Notes: a model not told the origin generated them from the sequence alone. A stretch of DNA of 64,000 nt from Pelodera strongyloides (GCA_036852015.1 JAANDG010000176.1:185602-249601); one strand, 5' to 3'; positions 11,353 to 24,359 are shown, counted from the first letter of the stretch. Translations and numbers: made by a program.

Positions 11353-14222
11353 TCAGGGTACCTCAAGTTCAAAATGCACCATAAGTGTATGGTACCCCAA
11401 GGTCGGAATTTCGGAATGGTGCCTTTTAAACTGCCAAGCCTTCTGCAAACCCACCATTTTCTCTCCAGTGAATAAGGTTTTTGTTCCAGAGCGTATATCC
11501 CGATTGAATTTGAGATAAACAATCGCTCCGACGGAATAATTACCAATTGCGAGACTATTCTGGAGAAACGTCAAATAATAACTACCATAGTCGAATATAT
11601 GAACAATTGGAATCATTGGCAGGAACGTGAAGGAGACTATTTGAAGCTCTTGCGTCGAACAGATAATTGCACCCTGAATTTTAAGAATGGTTAATGAATT
11701 AGATAGAAGACTTTCTCGCGCAGCTGCGCGTACTTTGCCCAGTCTTCGCCGGACGCTCGCTAGGGCGAGTGTACTGACTGCCCTTTCGCGAAAACCGGGC
11801 GAAGATTGGGCGAAAGCGCCGCGCACCATTTTTTTATCTGTTTATGCAGAGATTATTTTCACATTTTCGTCCGGTCGGTGCGCCGCCCTTTCGCCGTGTT
11901 CATAGCCCGCTGTTTCTAGGAGATCAGGCAGAAATAACCTTTGATTACAATTAAAATTGAGGGATTTCCTTGCTATCTGCATCCACAAGATATAACCAAA
12001 ATTTTAATTTAACAAAAACGGCTCTAATTATGCGATTATCGAAAAAAACATTGTACAAGTGGTTGGAAAGGGCTTACCTTGAAAAAAAAACGATAAACCT
12101 AGTTGTCTAACCCTGCAATTGCCCTTCAAGTTAACATTAGTAAAATTAAGTCCAACCTGTACAAGTAGGCTAACTTCAGCCGCCGCCTTTTGTTTCCACG
12201 TATCCGATTTTCTATCGCAGTCCACGTGAGGATAAACGATATTGAATCGAAGCAGGATAAATAACGATAAATAAATGGCGAACATCGAGATGGGAATCAC
12301 GAAGGTTTGGACTGTGTTTACCTTACAATTATTATTGTTAATTCGATTTACGATACTACGGGAACCCGAATTGCCGAACCCACCGAAAACCCGTCGTTGG
12401 CCCATCACCAAATCGTTTCTACCGCAAAATCATTTGGTGACTGGTTCGTGACTGGTTCGTGATTATTTGGTGACCATCTGATGGCGGTTTCCGATAAAAA
12501 TTGGTCACGAGTTGGTCACCAAATGGGCAGGCTCACGAAAAAAACAGTGAACCGTATCCAAATGGGTTCACGCGTTTCCTATGAAATATAAACCGAAACT
12601 ACGATTCAGCACGAATTTTGAAACTGTCCGGAACAAAAAAAAAAGCAAAACCCACTCTCAAAATTGCCCAACCGGTTGTTGTTTCACAATTGAAAAAGAA
12701 ATAAAAAGAAGTTTCGGAAAATGACTTTCGGCAACCCATAAACCGTCGAAATAGTGCATCGAACATGCAGAAAAACCATGTAGAACAGGAAATTCTGAAA
12801 GATATTTTTATTATATTTTCAATCCAAAAATGGAGCGCGGCGAAGATCGGACGCAGAAAAATTCAGTTGAAATACAGGCCCGACGAAATAAAAGACGGCA
12901 ACAAGAATCAACGTGAAAGTTGGGGTGCAAGCGGCAACCTTACGGCGTGCGTGCGGCGTGGAAAAAAGCGGCACGCCCTTGCGTTCCTGCGTGCAAGTTG
13001 CCCGCCCTAACGTTGCCGCTTGCACGCCAACTTTCGGCAGAGAAGTTCATCAAACTCCTGCACGGAGAAAATTTCGGCCGGCGAACCTTTGAGGGCTCTA
13101 ATCATAATCTTAAAAACTCACATTATTATTGGATAGCTGCCAAAGAAAAATTCATTCGTTTTCTGCGACAAAAATACAGTGAGTCGATTGAGTGACATCC
13201 AAAAGGCTAGGATCATATTAGCATTGAAGAGTATTGTATCCATTATCGAGAGGATTTCCATAGGAATACTGGAAGAGCCGAGGGGCTGGAAATATTTAGA
13301 ATAACAGAGATTATGGTACGACTTTAAGGGTACATTGTGGGTACCAGTACCACGGATTGGTAACTTAAATATTTAACTCTGGTGAAAACCGCCGGTAATA
13401 TATTTATTTACGGATGCCGAAATGAAAATTTCCGGGAAATAGTTAGCAATCGACGAAAGCAAGATAAGGCAACGAAAGTTGCGTTATACCGATGAGACTC
13501 TGAGCCTTAGGCCTTATGTTCATGTCGTGGTTTATTTATTATTTATTACAAAAGAACATTATAAATAATATCCTTACATTATTTGCCATAATAGTTGTTG
13601 GAACGGCCACAATCAATTGAATAAACAAATTAATTGTATCACAAATGACCATTTGTGAAGCGATTTTATAAAAGACGTGATGACTGAGACGACGGCGACA
13701 CTGCAAATAAAAAAACAAGGTAATTTAAAGTGGTCCGACGCGGTTTAAAGCGGTTTGTGAAATGCATGCTGGACAACCGTATTCAACCACGTAGTATATG
13801 CATATCGCATATGCGCCACGTTCTGTCGGAAATAACTATAACAGCGCACAAAATTATATTGTGGCGTATATATGTTTCGGGTTTAAAGCGAAATACCGGC
13901 CGGTTTCTGAAACGCATCGTGGTCAGCTGAATTCTTTCGCATTTGTTCAAAGTTGCGCGAATTTAGCTCGATTTTTATTCTAATTTGTAGTCATTGCATA
14001 AGCTACATCTCAATGCTGGTGTATCCGATGCGTTTCAAAAACCGGCCGGTATTTCGCTTCACTTTCTTGTTTCTATGAACAGCGATTGTAGTTGTAATAC
14101 AAATATACCTTGAAAAATGTTGCAATGATGAGGAAGTTGAGTATAACTCCAATTAGTATCAAAATTGCATACACACATCCACCTGCTAGACGCATTTCGG
14201 GTGTAGCTTCCGGGTGATCCAT
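11353..14222 (-). CDS. Nematode serpentine (7TM) chemoreceptor, intact copy
   Basis: Six exons on the minus strand, phases all consistent: 14222-14109, 13700-13578, 13285-13122, 12794-12656, 12321-12157, 11673-11353 (about 340 aa). The order is an N-terminus with TM1 (MDHPEATPEMRLAGG, then ILILIGVILNFLIIATFF), TM2 (INLFIQLIVAVPTTIM), TM3 with a conserved LNRLTVFLSQ motif, a loop exon (FRRFMGCRKSFSETSFYFFF), TM5 (IPISMFAIYLSLFILL), and TM6-7 ending in YSVGAIVYLKFNRDIR. The NR motif after TM3 and the fN.eiR-like tail are typical of nematode chemoreceptor families, which act as G-protein-coupled odorant receptors in sensory cilia. I cannot name the family (Srx- or Str-like). The C-terminal tail after NRDIR is longer than in the sister copy and unlike it. 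A foldback MITE sits in intron 1 and GC-rich repeats in introns 3 and 5. Confidence 0.78.
11700..11831. repeat. GC-rich CGCGGCGA-family element in a chemoreceptor intron
   Basis: The stretch ends GGGCGAAAGCGCCGCGCACCAT, the inverted form of the family's GGTGCGCGGCG end (shown here with the shared core GCGCCGCGCACC). It contains TTTCGCGAAAACCGGGCGAA. It lies inside intron 5 of the intact chemoreceptor and creates the false N-terminal extension of the last exon's reading frame. Confidence 0.5.
12405..12535. repeat. Short foldback with CCCATCACCAAAT ends
   Basis: CCCATCACCAAATCG on the left pairs with GGTCACCAAATGGGC on the right. The inner sequence repeats GACTGGTTCGTGA twice. It is probably a small foldback element in intron 4 of the chemoreceptor gene. 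Confidence 0.45.
12828..13040. repeat. GC-rich foldback in chemoreceptor intron 3
   Basis: AACGTGAAAGTTGGGGTGCAAGCGGCAACC-like left arm (about 12908-12936) pairs with GTTGCCGCTTGCACGCCAACTTTC-like right arm (about 13012-13035). The spacer holds GGCGTGCGTGCGGCGTGG. Overlapping ORFs on both strands are artefacts. Confidence 0.6.
13881..14062. mobile_element. CCGGCCGG-type MITE in chemoreceptor intron 1
   Basis: Left end TTTAAAGCGAAATACCGGCC; right end AAAAACCGGCCGGTATTTCG followed by C. This is one of the least diverged copies. It sits between exon 1 (ends 14109) and exon 2 (starts 13700), inside the intron. Confidence 0.85.
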
Positions 14223-16509
14223 CTAATAGCAAAGGTAAGTAAAATTTGCATACAATACGCATAGATAACGCAACGAACCGTACAAACATGCATACACACA
14301 CGGTAAGCATAAAAAGCGCGAATAGTACAGCCTTACAGTACAGCTAAAAAAGGCCATGCACCGTTTTGATATTTATGCTGAACCTGAACTTTTTCATTCA
14401 TTTCCATTCATTAAATAATTTTATGTGCGCGTCTCATTGTCAGACAGAAGGCAGAAGAACACATATCGCTCTGGATATCTGGATTTGCATATAATACATG
14501 GCGAAATGAAGTTGTCCAGCACACTCTTAGAAAACCCGGTGTCATATATTAATAGATCCTGTTGACTAGTGACGCTACTGGTAACATAGTAAAAAATGGC
14601 TACTTGATTGGGCAAACATATTTTCATGGCCCGGGTGCAATAGATATTGGCCCAATTCAAAAATTAACAAAAATTGGTCACTGTATCACGTGCAGTGTAT
14701 AGGCTTGCGTGGGCGATCTAACAATTCCGCAAAGGCAAACTGAATAGTTTCAAACAGTTAATGTTTAAAACTATACAAAGGGAAAAGTCGAATTATTTTT
14801 GACACCGTGCTGACTTGTACCAAAAGATTCTATAATTGGCTATGTATTAAAAGGCCCGCTCATTTATTTAGTAATCTATACAATGTGAGCTCAGTTCAGC
14901 AGAAAATTTTGATATTTTCATCAAATATTGCGTGTCGCGGACTACATTTTTAAGTGTATTATAATGGTATTAAACACAGAGATGTGCATACTTCCTTTTT
15001 CCAGCGAAAAACGTACATAAAAATGAATGTTTTTAACATAAATAAATATTTAGTTTCTAAGAAAAATGACTGAGAGCTTAAAAAAAATAACTAAAAGGAA
15101 AATAGAGTCATACATCCATTCTCATGGGGCACGCTAGGGATTTTCAATTACATCATAGTGTTGTGTGTCTCAATCAATACTATATTGAATAGCTCGTGGT
15201 CTAGATTTTCGTGGGTTCGCGTCTCACCAAACGTCGCAGAAGAAAATGCGCCCCCATAATTAAGGTTACATTAATCCTAAAAAAAAAGTATGATCTAATA
15301 TGCCGTGCCAACCAAGATAAAACCAAATATTCGTCGCGGAGTTTCGTTGCCTACCATGCCCGCCAAGAGTTTGCCGCGGGAGTGCCGCGGGAGTGCCGTG
15401 CGTCAACGGCAGCATCCTTCTTTCCGCGCAGCTCAACCTGCGGTGTTCTTTCAGTGGAAAGTATTCTTTACCTTGTCATCAGGATCTTGTTGATTTGATG
15501 TTTCCATGTGTAAATATATATAAAATCGTTTTGTTCACAATCATATGTTCAAGGCATGCAGAGTAGGACAAACTGTTCGAATTACTATTTGAGTCCCAGC
15601 TTACAGGTTGCCCTTTGTACAAACTTAACAAATTAAGAAGAATGCATTTAGTTTGGATAACATACAATACAAAGCGTGTTCATTTTGAACTATTTAATAA
15701 GTAATGTAGCTTTGAAACGAAAGAAATTATATCTCGGTCAGCCAGTGGAAAAGAGTGCGTGTTTTGAGGAGACAAGGGACGGCACTTCTATCACGCAACT
15801 AATGCGCCGCAGAAAGGGAACACATATTATAAGAGGAACCATTCAACAGCGAACTGGCAATGACGATCATTCGTACCCAAACTATCCTTACTAATGGTGC
15901 AGGAAATCTGTATTATCCTAGCTGTCTCGTTTTTGATTTTGCTTCATAACTATTTGTATCGGTGTTGAATGTAGAAGTAGTACGCTGTGCAAATTCTCAA
16001 TTTTATTTAGTAGAAAAAAAAAGCATAATTTATTTAAGAAACTTGAACAAAATTTTTCGAAGCAATTGATTCGTTTGTTTGCCGAGATCTGATTGGAACA
16101 GTAGGGCTGCCGGTCTGAAAAATGAAGTTTGCCTTTCTTAAAATTGTCCAATAGTACACTTGTAACACGTGAGGGAATGTTATAACTTAGTTGTAGATCA
16201 ACAATAATATGGAAGTTTTATGTCTACTAAAAACAGGGTTAGGGTTAGGGAAGTGTACTTATTTAAGTTGGCGCAATTGTGGCGCACTTATGACAGCTAG
16301 TGGACATATTCCTAAGGTTTATCATTAGCGAACTTGCAAGGCGACCTGGCGATTATCAATGCCAAGAATTGAAAAGCTCAAACGACAACGTCGTGACACG
16401 TTGACCAGCGCCTTCAAAAAATGGGTGCGCCCAGGTGTGGCGGCTCACACATTTCGGGCCTAGTGTAGGCGGCGCACCTGTCAATTTCCCTCAGCGTTTG
16501 CATCTTTTG
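14223..16509. other. Intergenic region between the two chemoreceptor genes
   Basis: No supported gene. About 15360-15425 is GC-rich with CGGGAGTGCCG repeats; about 16230 carries a short GGTTAGGGTTAGGG run; 16410-16490 is GC-rich (GTGCGCCCAGG, GGCGGCGCACC). The promoter of the downstream minus-strand gene must lie here but shows no clear motif. Confidence 0.5.
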
Positions 16510-19404
16510 TCATTGGAGAAGTGTAATTTTTTTATTTAAAATAGAACCCACCAACGGTTCGCCTCGAATAATCTCCATAATACTAGATCGTATGTCCTGA
16601 TTGAAAACCAAATAGACAATTGGTCCGACTGAATAATTGCCTATGACGAGGCAATTCTGCAGAAATGTCAGGTAATAAGTACCGTAGACGAAAATGTGGT
16701 CTATCGGAATCATTGGCAGGAATACGAAAGCAGCCGTTTGTACTTCCTGTGTTGAGCAGATAATGGCTGCCTGGAAGAAAGCTCTGTTACACTCTCACGC
16801 CGCCAAATTATTAATTTAAATTGATGTCTGTTTTCCAAGGATTCCATAGAGATCTTGCCGGAAATTCCTATCAACGCATTGCCTGCGGAACACCACAAAT
16901 GGCCACAAAATACGCACCGCCATCGCACACAGTCACGCTATGGATATGACCAGAGTGTGCTCGGACGGCACAAATATTAAACGTTTGCACACTTATTGAT
17001 TAAAATAAAAACTGAACTTTGTCCAAAGAGGGTGGAGTCAGGTACCCCAACAGAAATTACACCTTTCCGCGCGCCCATGACTGCGCTGCATCAACGAACC
17101 AACCAAGTGTAGCGCTGGAACATGGCTTACCCTAAACAAATAGTAAGAAACCAGTACCTGTATTAGTAGTCTAATTTCGGCAGCTGCTCTCTGTTTTCCT
17201 ATGGTCGAATTATTATCACCATTCGGCTGTGGATATACGATATTCCAACGAAGAAGAATAAATAACGATAAATATATGCAGAACATGGAGACGGGAAGTA
17301 CAAAGGTTTGGATGACTCTTATCTAAAGAAAGTGTTTCTTACGGTATACTTGACTGCTGCTACAATACTTCCTTCGTTGTGGTTTTGTTTTGGTCAGGTA
17401 AACTAAAAATTGCCAGATAGAATGGTAGAACGGGTGATATTACTATGAGCATACGCAAAACTATGCAAACTACGTAGGTTGGAAGGTTTGGAATTAGCCC
17501 TTTCCATATAGGAGGAATAACTCTGATTTTGAAACGTATTCTGATTGATGAGTTCGGTGATGGAAATTGATAAGTGATATCGGATATCAGTTCAGTATAG
17601 AAGTCAAGTAATTAGTATGACTTTTACTTTAGAAGTGTGTCAAAAATTATACAAATTACCAATTACCAACATTTATCAGTGTCTTTCCGGCCGGCGAATC
17701 GCAGTTGAAATAAAAGTAAAAAGCTGTCTCGGAGAAATATTTCCGACAGCCCATCAGACGTCGCAGTACTGCATCGAATACACAGAAGACCCATGTGAAC
17801 GACGAGACACTGAATTGGAAGAAGCTGCTTATCAATATTAAGATAAAAAGGCTAATTGTAAGTTAGACTTCAGCGGAGAAATTTATCTCTGCGTGAATTC
17901 TGAAGTACACCGCTTTTGATTTCAGATAGTTTGCTTCCTGTCATGGTTGGGACATAGCAATTTCTAACTCTACCAACGTATGAGACGGCTTAGTTTACCC
18001 GGGTTAGAAGTCGAATCGACGAGCCGCAGTGCATGCCCTGCTCTTGAGACAGCGACTTAGGCACCGCGCCACATGTCCCTTATACTTCACTAGTACTAAT
18101 TCAAAAAAAGGCAGGTCTTTAATAACTATTCTGCGTCAATCCATGGTACGTGGACCTATAAGAAAGGCTTTTTTTCTCAGTTATCATGTTGTATAGAGAA
18201 GTAGTTCTAAAATTCTGAACTGCTTCTCTTAACTCACATTGGCATACGCTTTTTGCCAAAAATCCACTCGTTCGTGACCTGCGACAGAAAAACAGTGAGC
18301 CGATTTAGTGCCATCCAGAACGCGAAAATCATATTCGCATTGAAAAGAATGGTTTCCAAAGTAGAAAACACTTCCATTAGCACGCTATCGCCGCCTAGTG
18401 GCTGAAAGTAATTCGACTAACTACGAATCATGAAGCTAAGGAAATTCATTTTTCCATTGGGAAAACACCTAAAAAACTTTGAGATCGGGTTGCTAACGTT
18501 AGGTAAATGAGGGGTGATCGTGTATTATGTCTCAAGCTCGCTACTGCTAGCTATGTAGCTCTCGTATTGTTAGACCGTACTGCTCTCGCACTAGTGTACA
18601 CTGTGCTGTACACAGGGGCGAAAAGTTGCGCGGGGCGCGTCCTGACACAATCTATTGCTCGGTGAAAATTTGCTTTTAATTGTTTGCTGCCGCGGACATC
18701 AAATATGCAACGTGTAGAAAACGCGGGGAGAACTCCAACTACATGAACTGGATATAAACTCTAAGTGTGATAGAAAATTAACCCACATTTTGCGCCATAA
18801 TGGTCGTTGGAACAGCTACAACCCCTTGGATAAATAGATTAATTGTATCACAAAGAACCATTTGTTACGCGATTTTGTAGAAGACGTGATGACTTAGACG
18901 GCGGCGACACTGAAATTATATACTTTATTGGAAATAAATAAAAAATATAGAATATAGCTCACTTGGTTGCTCTCTGAATGGACATCCGATATCTTCTATG
19001 ATGTAGTAGTAAGAAGTTTTCCCATGTTTTAATAAATATATTGCAAATAAAGCAACACGCAGCTTTGATGGCTGGCAGTGAGCCGTTCGATCGCCGCGCA
19101 CATCGCCTGGCCTTCTCCAGGCTCTAGTCAGGTCCTCGCAAGTTCGCTAGGATAGGTTTCCAGAAGTACGTTAACTAGGCATATCACGTTTTGGCAGTGA
19201 TACTACTCTCCCGAATTTAAAGTAAGTGTCGCAAAAGACAGAAACCATTGCGCGTGGTGCTAACCCGTTTATAAATTAAAATCTAGTTACCCTCACAAAC
19301 GCTCCGATAATGGAAAAATTGAGAACAGCCCCGATTATGATCAAAATTCCGTACACACAACCTACAACTAGGCGCATTTCGGGTGGAGCTTCTGGGGTAT
19401 CCAT
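16510..19404 (-). pseudogene. Nematode serpentine chemoreceptor, paralogue with in-frame stop
   Basis: Six exons matching the 11353-14222 gene exon for exon: 19404-19291, 18909-18787, 18401-18238, 17824-17671, 17322-17158, 16770-16510. Exons 1, 2, 3 and 5 have identical lengths in both copies (114, 123, 164, 165 bases). Conserved pieces include MDTPEAPPEMRL, VVAVPTTIMAQN, FWMALNRLTVFLSQ, CRKYFSETAFYFYFNC, IYLSLFILLRWNIVYP and YSVGPIVYLVFNQDIR. In exon 2 the codon aligned to Ser (TCA) of the intact copy is TAA at 18867-18865, within TM2. Every other exon is open and splice sites are intact, so this is a very recent pseudogene, a segregating null allele, or a base error. The two genes arose by tandem duplication. 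Confidence 0.78.
18005..18075 (-). other. tRNA-like fragment in chemoreceptor paralogue intron
   Basis: Minus strand GGCGCGGTGCCTAAGTCGC resembles an A-box arm and GATTCGACTTC a B-box. Stems do not pair well, so it is more likely a tRNA-derived repeat than a gene. Confidence 0.3.
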
Positions 19405-19528
19405 CTATAGAAAAGATATTAGTATTATTGAGAGAAAAAAACAGTTGGATCGTCGTAGAGAGAAATCAATGAACTAATATGTCGAACTTGCATATTTGAT
19501 GAAAGAAAGTGATGAAATAGGTAATTAC

Positions 19529-19719
19529 CGTTTAAAGCGAAATACCGGCCGGTTTATGAAACGCATCGTGGACTACTGTATTATTGCGTATTTATGCTAG
19601 GTTGCTCGAAATCAGCTCGATTTTTTATTTTATATTGATTTGCATAAGCAGCATAAAGATGATGGTGTACATAGTGTACTCTATGCGTTTCAAAAACCGG
19701 CCGGTATTTCTCTTTAATA
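19529..19719. mobile_element. CCGGCCGG-type MITE
   Basis: Left end TTTAAAGCGAAATACCGGCC; right end AAAAACCGGCCGGTATTTCT followed by CTTTAA. It lies about 120 bases upstream of the start codon of the chemoreceptor paralogue, in its likely promoter. Confidence 0.85.
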
Positions 19720-20139
19720 AACACGCCAAATGGAAAACGTAGCGCGCTCCATGGGCATGTCATTTCGACACTTTTACTAGCTGACTTTGTAAAGATAAAA
19801 CAAAAACTTCGCGCTAAACGCTAATCAATATTGAACAAAATATATATTTTCTTTCGGTACAAAATGAGTTTGTCTTACATATACATCTTTTTGATTCCCA
19901 TAGGGATGCGTGTCGTAATATAAGAATAAAACAATTTTATTTGTAAAAATTTCCACTTCCCTAATTAGGCAATTAGACATTGAGGGTCACGCAACCGTGT
20001 AAAAATGCTATTGCGTGGTCAGTCATGCTGTAAATTTACATTTTTCTTGTGATCATATTAGATGGTTTTAATAAATGGGGTATTGCATTTCTGTATATAA
20101 GACCTATAGAACAGGGCGCAGGTAGCAAACTTTCCTTAT

Positions 20140-20352
20140 CTAGAAAAATCGGTCTATGTTAAATTGCTCAATGAGTGAGGCAAATTGTTTGGGGTTGGGC
20201 AAGATAAATTCAACTTGATCTTCACTGAGGCCAAAATTTGCGTGGGCAGCAAAAGTTAATTGAGAAGAGTTGGGTGAGGTCCAAGTCTCTTTGGTCTTTC
20301 GGCCTTCGGTGCGATGCGTGGGACGCGGAAGGTGGGCGCGGTTACAGCGCAC
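20140..20352 (-). CDS. Possible terminal coding fragment, unknown
   Basis: The minus-strand frame ends in SEDQVEFILPNPKQFASLIE and then QFNIDRFF with TAG. Codons look protein-like and are preceded by GACCAAAGAG, which could be an acceptor. No upstream partner was found and GC-rich repeats flank it. Confidence 0.25.
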   Translation of the reverse strand: MRCNRAHLPRPTHRTEGRKTKETWTSPNSSQLTFAAHANFGLSEDQVEFILPNPKQFASLIEQFNIDRFF

Positions 20353-23106
20353 AGGAGTGTCAAAGGGGCGCGATATAAGTTAGCGCACTTGTGGCTAATC
20401 CTTGGCGACTTCTAACCCAAAAAAGCGTGGGCGGCAAATGAAAACCTTTTGGGCGCACACCCGCGAACTCTTTTTGACGCGGCGACAGCGCGTAGTCTCG
20501 TTAGTGGAGGTTGAAGTTATTATGTTATTATGAAGCGCAACACCGCCGAAGCTTCATCATTATTATTAAAATATAAGTGAAACGGTCTGAAACGGTCTGA
20601 CCAAACTCATTCGCACACATAGTCGGTCTGATGATGCGTTAGCCTCCAACGGTAACGTGGGCATTCTGAATTCATCTCAGAAAAGATGTTGAACACTTGC
20701 ATACCCAATCCCTTGATAAACGAGCGCGCGAAATTTTCTATCAATACCTAATACCCGTTATTCCTCTATAGAGTCTATAGAGTCCCTCCATAGAGTTGGA
20801 GGTATAGAGCCAAACCATGCCAAATTCCGGCAGGTTTTTGAAACGCATCGTGGACAGCTGAATTCTTACGTATTTATGCCAACTTCCCCTCGAATTTAGC
20901 TCGATTTTTTATTCTTTATGTTTTCCGACCTGCAATTTCTTCAAGTGCGGCAATCGTAATAAATTATTATTATTATTATATTATAATAATTATAATCGTG
21001 CCTCGATTCGAACATTAACATTAATTTGTTTTCCTTAAGACAAATTGAATATTTTTGTATTTCAGTTTACACTGCTAAAATAAGGAATAACATTTATTGG
21101 GATTATCACCGAAGGACCTTTGGAATGGAAATAAAATAAATAAATAAATCTTTATTCAAGGGAGTTCAAAGTACAATTTCAAGGTTTGCTTATGACATGT
21201 TCCGCAGAGGTGCTGAGCAGTAGGCGACGAGTTCCAGGAGTTCCAGATGACAAATTGCTCGACGTCTTCGGGCTAGGGCCAGGTCTGTACCACCAGGCCC
21301 CATGGAGTGTCATGGAACGGAAAAATGTTCATGGAGTGTCATAGAGCATTTGCAACCATGACAAACCCGAAGGTTCTGCATATCATGTCGAAAGTAAATC
21401 GAATTGATCTATTTTCTTATAAACAAAATTGGATTTAGTGCTGATGAGCTATTAAATATCCATAATGGGGTTTCCAAGTATCCCAAAAATCCGGTGTGAT
21501 TCTGTCAACACTACCGTATTTCTGCACGAAACTTGCTTATATAAATATGAAAAATTAAAAAGGTATTATCGTGTAGTTCCATTATACTATAAATTTTCAC
21601 CATACTTGGAAACCCCATAAATGTGTTGCAAGAACAACTCTCATCAGAGTTATCTAACAATAAGGTGACCCAGTCATACGAAAACCGCTTCGATATTCCT
21701 TGCCTGAAACAATGAATTCTAAAAATTCGCATATGTGGGTTTTTTTACCTAAAAGTAAAAGGATGAATAGAGATGGGATTTCGAAAACTAGTTCAAGTTC
21801 ACCATGCTCATGCAACGGTACCGTGCAAGCTGCAAGTCGCGCGGGTTCGGCGGGCAACCCGCCACGCGAGACTCCAACATCGTGCCACTTTTCTCAAGCT
21901 TCTTGTACGCCGTAACTTTGTAATTTTGATTATGTGAACTGACTGTTTTCGCACGTCTGGAATTGTCTCTTCTTTTAGGAGGCAGTACATCGTTATTTTT
22001 TTTATTAAACATTGCATTTTTATTCTAAAAAATAAACATGAGAAAGTAGCTGTTTTACTTTCTCGCGTTCCAATGAATTGGTGTTGTTTCGGCGCAGCAC
22101 TGCTCATGTCCATGTATTGTACCATTGTCACACGAAAGTACATACAGTATCATAATATTTATTAAACACATAAACGTAAGCCGGTGAATACAAAAATCTG
22201 GAAAAGGTGACGTATTTTGGTCGCCAGGTTCTTGCAAACGAATTTTATATATATAAACGGAAAAACTCAGTGGCGACAGACTGGCGAAGGATGGCCGGCC
22301 TGCGCGGCGAGGTGTAGCCGCGCCTGCTTTCGCTGCGAAACATCAACAGTTTACGTCGTTGTCAGGGTTCAGCGTACAGAGCCTCACGTTAGATATGTTT
22401 TGCGCACACAATATTTTTTGAAATTGTTAGTTGTGCGTAAGAATAGTGTGTTCCAACCTGTTGCATTCTTGTGACATTGGTTCAATGTAAACGGCCAAAT
22501 ATAAATCTTCATTTTGGAAACAAACTTTCTCAGCAATGAATACAATCGGTAAACCCAATATAATAAACAGATAGAGCCTTACAGGTTATTCCTATCAATA
22601 CAACCAACTAAATACGTACATGTAAATTTCACTTCTTATGTGTGTCATCATAAATGGAAACTCTTCACATGTTTACGTAGTACAATACAATTACATGTCA
22701 CTTCTCTGTATTGTTTCTGAATTGGTATATCCGTATATCTTCATCGAAATGCACAACTACAAAGGGTAAATAGTGCATGTGTGTGGGATCACCTGTTGGA
22801 ATAAATTATTATAAATGGAACGCTTCACATATTTACGTCTTATATTATACACCAGCCGTTCGAAGAGCCCTACGGGGTCTTCTCTGACTGGAGGAATCGG
22901 CCTTCGGCCGATTGTTTCCCTATTTAAAAAAAGGATTGCTACAATTTAAAAAGTTAACTCTCGGCTCTTTCTCCTCCCACACATTCACACGTCTCTGATT
23001 GTGGAAACGTATAATAATCAGTTTGGATCACCACTCGACTAATGCCACCATGCAAATTTGCTATTGAAGGTGCTGTATGTAGGGCAGAGGATTATCCTTG
23101 TCATAA

Positions 23107-23186
23107 GCTAGCATAGCTCAGCAGGTAGAGCGTTGGACTGTGAAGCGAGAGATTGGGTGCTGCTGTGGGTTCGAATACCGTCAGCG
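23107..23186 (+). other. tRNA-derived sequence (pseudogene or SINE head)
   Basis: GCTAGCATAGCTCAGCAGGT is a good acceptor and D-arm start with an A box, and GGGTTCGAATACCGTCAGC a T-arm with a B box and partly matching acceptor. The anticodon arm (TTGGACTGTGAAGCGAGAG) does not pair and the variable region is too long, so a working tRNA is unlikely. It is surrounded by repeated sequence. Confidence 0.4.
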
Positions 23187-23336
23187 GCAAAGATTTTGTA
23201 TGTTCCCATTCGATTGTAAATAGAAAATTTGCTTTATGAAAGGATTTCGTTGCGTGCATACAAACAAAAGACCAAGTAAACTCTTCTCCTTTATATAATA
23301 AGATTGTTATCTGAACTGGTATATCCGGATATCTTC

Positions 23337-23862
23337 ATCGAAATGCATAACGACAAATGGTTAGTAGTGAATTTGTAATTTGTGTGGCATGACGTGTTGA
23401 AATAAAGTATTAACTGGTAAGATTAATTTACTAACTAAAACCACTCTTCTTGTGTCAAGCAAGTCGCTACCTATGAATGCACTAAAAATTTGTTTTCCAG
23501 TGACAACGATGTGACGCACTACCGGTGCATATTAACTATGTATTAACTATCAACTATTTGAATTCTTAGTGACAATCCGATTTCGTAGTATCAATGCACT
23601 AAATATTTGCAATAAACTAAATACTAAATAATGTTGACAGTGAACGCACGTAATTTCAAAGCATACTCCCCACCCCCTTATTCTTAGTTTTCAGAGTTAT
23701 TTCGACCTATTGTACAGTATTAAAGGTCCCAACATGACGAATTATCTGTAGTTTAGAATATAAGCCAAATCCGCATTAGGATCATTACTTGACGCTGATT
23801 CCCATAGTAATTATTTAATGAAAAAAAAATTATGTGAAGGTGTGATTTGTCACCAAGCACAG
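23337..23862. repeat. Duplicated block, copy 1
   Basis: About 525 bases, from CGAAATGCATAACGACAAA to GTCACCAAGCACAG, are repeated with few changes and in the same orientation at 24842-25373. A shorter third match to its start lies at about 22735-22810. Not coding. Probably an old element or segmental duplication. Confidence 0.75.
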
Positions 23863-24153
23863 CAGGTAAAGTTCGAATAAATAAATATTTGTTATTTAAG
23901 GGTCAGCCACGTGAAAAATACTTTGACAAGAAACACCATTTCTCGTCTTCCACAAATCCATGTTTATCTTTACCGTTGCCGTTCACCCGTGAAAAATACT
24001 TTGAAAAATTAGTGTTTTGGATATACTTATACTAATTACAGTGTATTTACATGCTTACATAATTGAAAGCCGGGTGGCGCGGCGAAAATGTTGCCTGAAG
24101 AAGTAGGGTTAGTGGTGCATATACATATGCGTGGGATTGCATAAGCATAATGT

Positions 24154-24314
24154 TGACAATAGCCCGTATTCTCGGGTCGACGGGAATGTTCCGTTTGGGA
24201 GCTCATTCGTATGCAAGCAAATTTTTCCTCCATCTAGTCTAGATAGTCGAGAAATTTGCATACAAAGGATTTCCCAAACGGAACGTTTCCGTCGACCGGA
24301 GAATACGGGCTAAT
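24154..24314. mobile_element. Palindromic foldback element with AGCCCGTATTCTC ends
   Basis: Left AGCCCGTATTCTCGGGTCGA pairs with right TCGACCGGAGAATACGGGCT; the inner arms GTTCCGTTTGGGA and TCCCAAACGGAAC also pair, and TTTGCATAC occurs in both. About 160 bases with a short centre. It separates the two copies of the duplicated block. Confidence 0.7.
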
Positions 24315-24359
24315 GAGCGGAAATAATTTCAAAGCATATCCCATTTCCCGTATTCTTAT

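Noticed and set aside
16228..16250. Telomere-like GGTTAGGGTTAGGG run
   Set aside because: Only about three units, no other subtelomeric feature, and nematode telomeres are usually TTAGGC.
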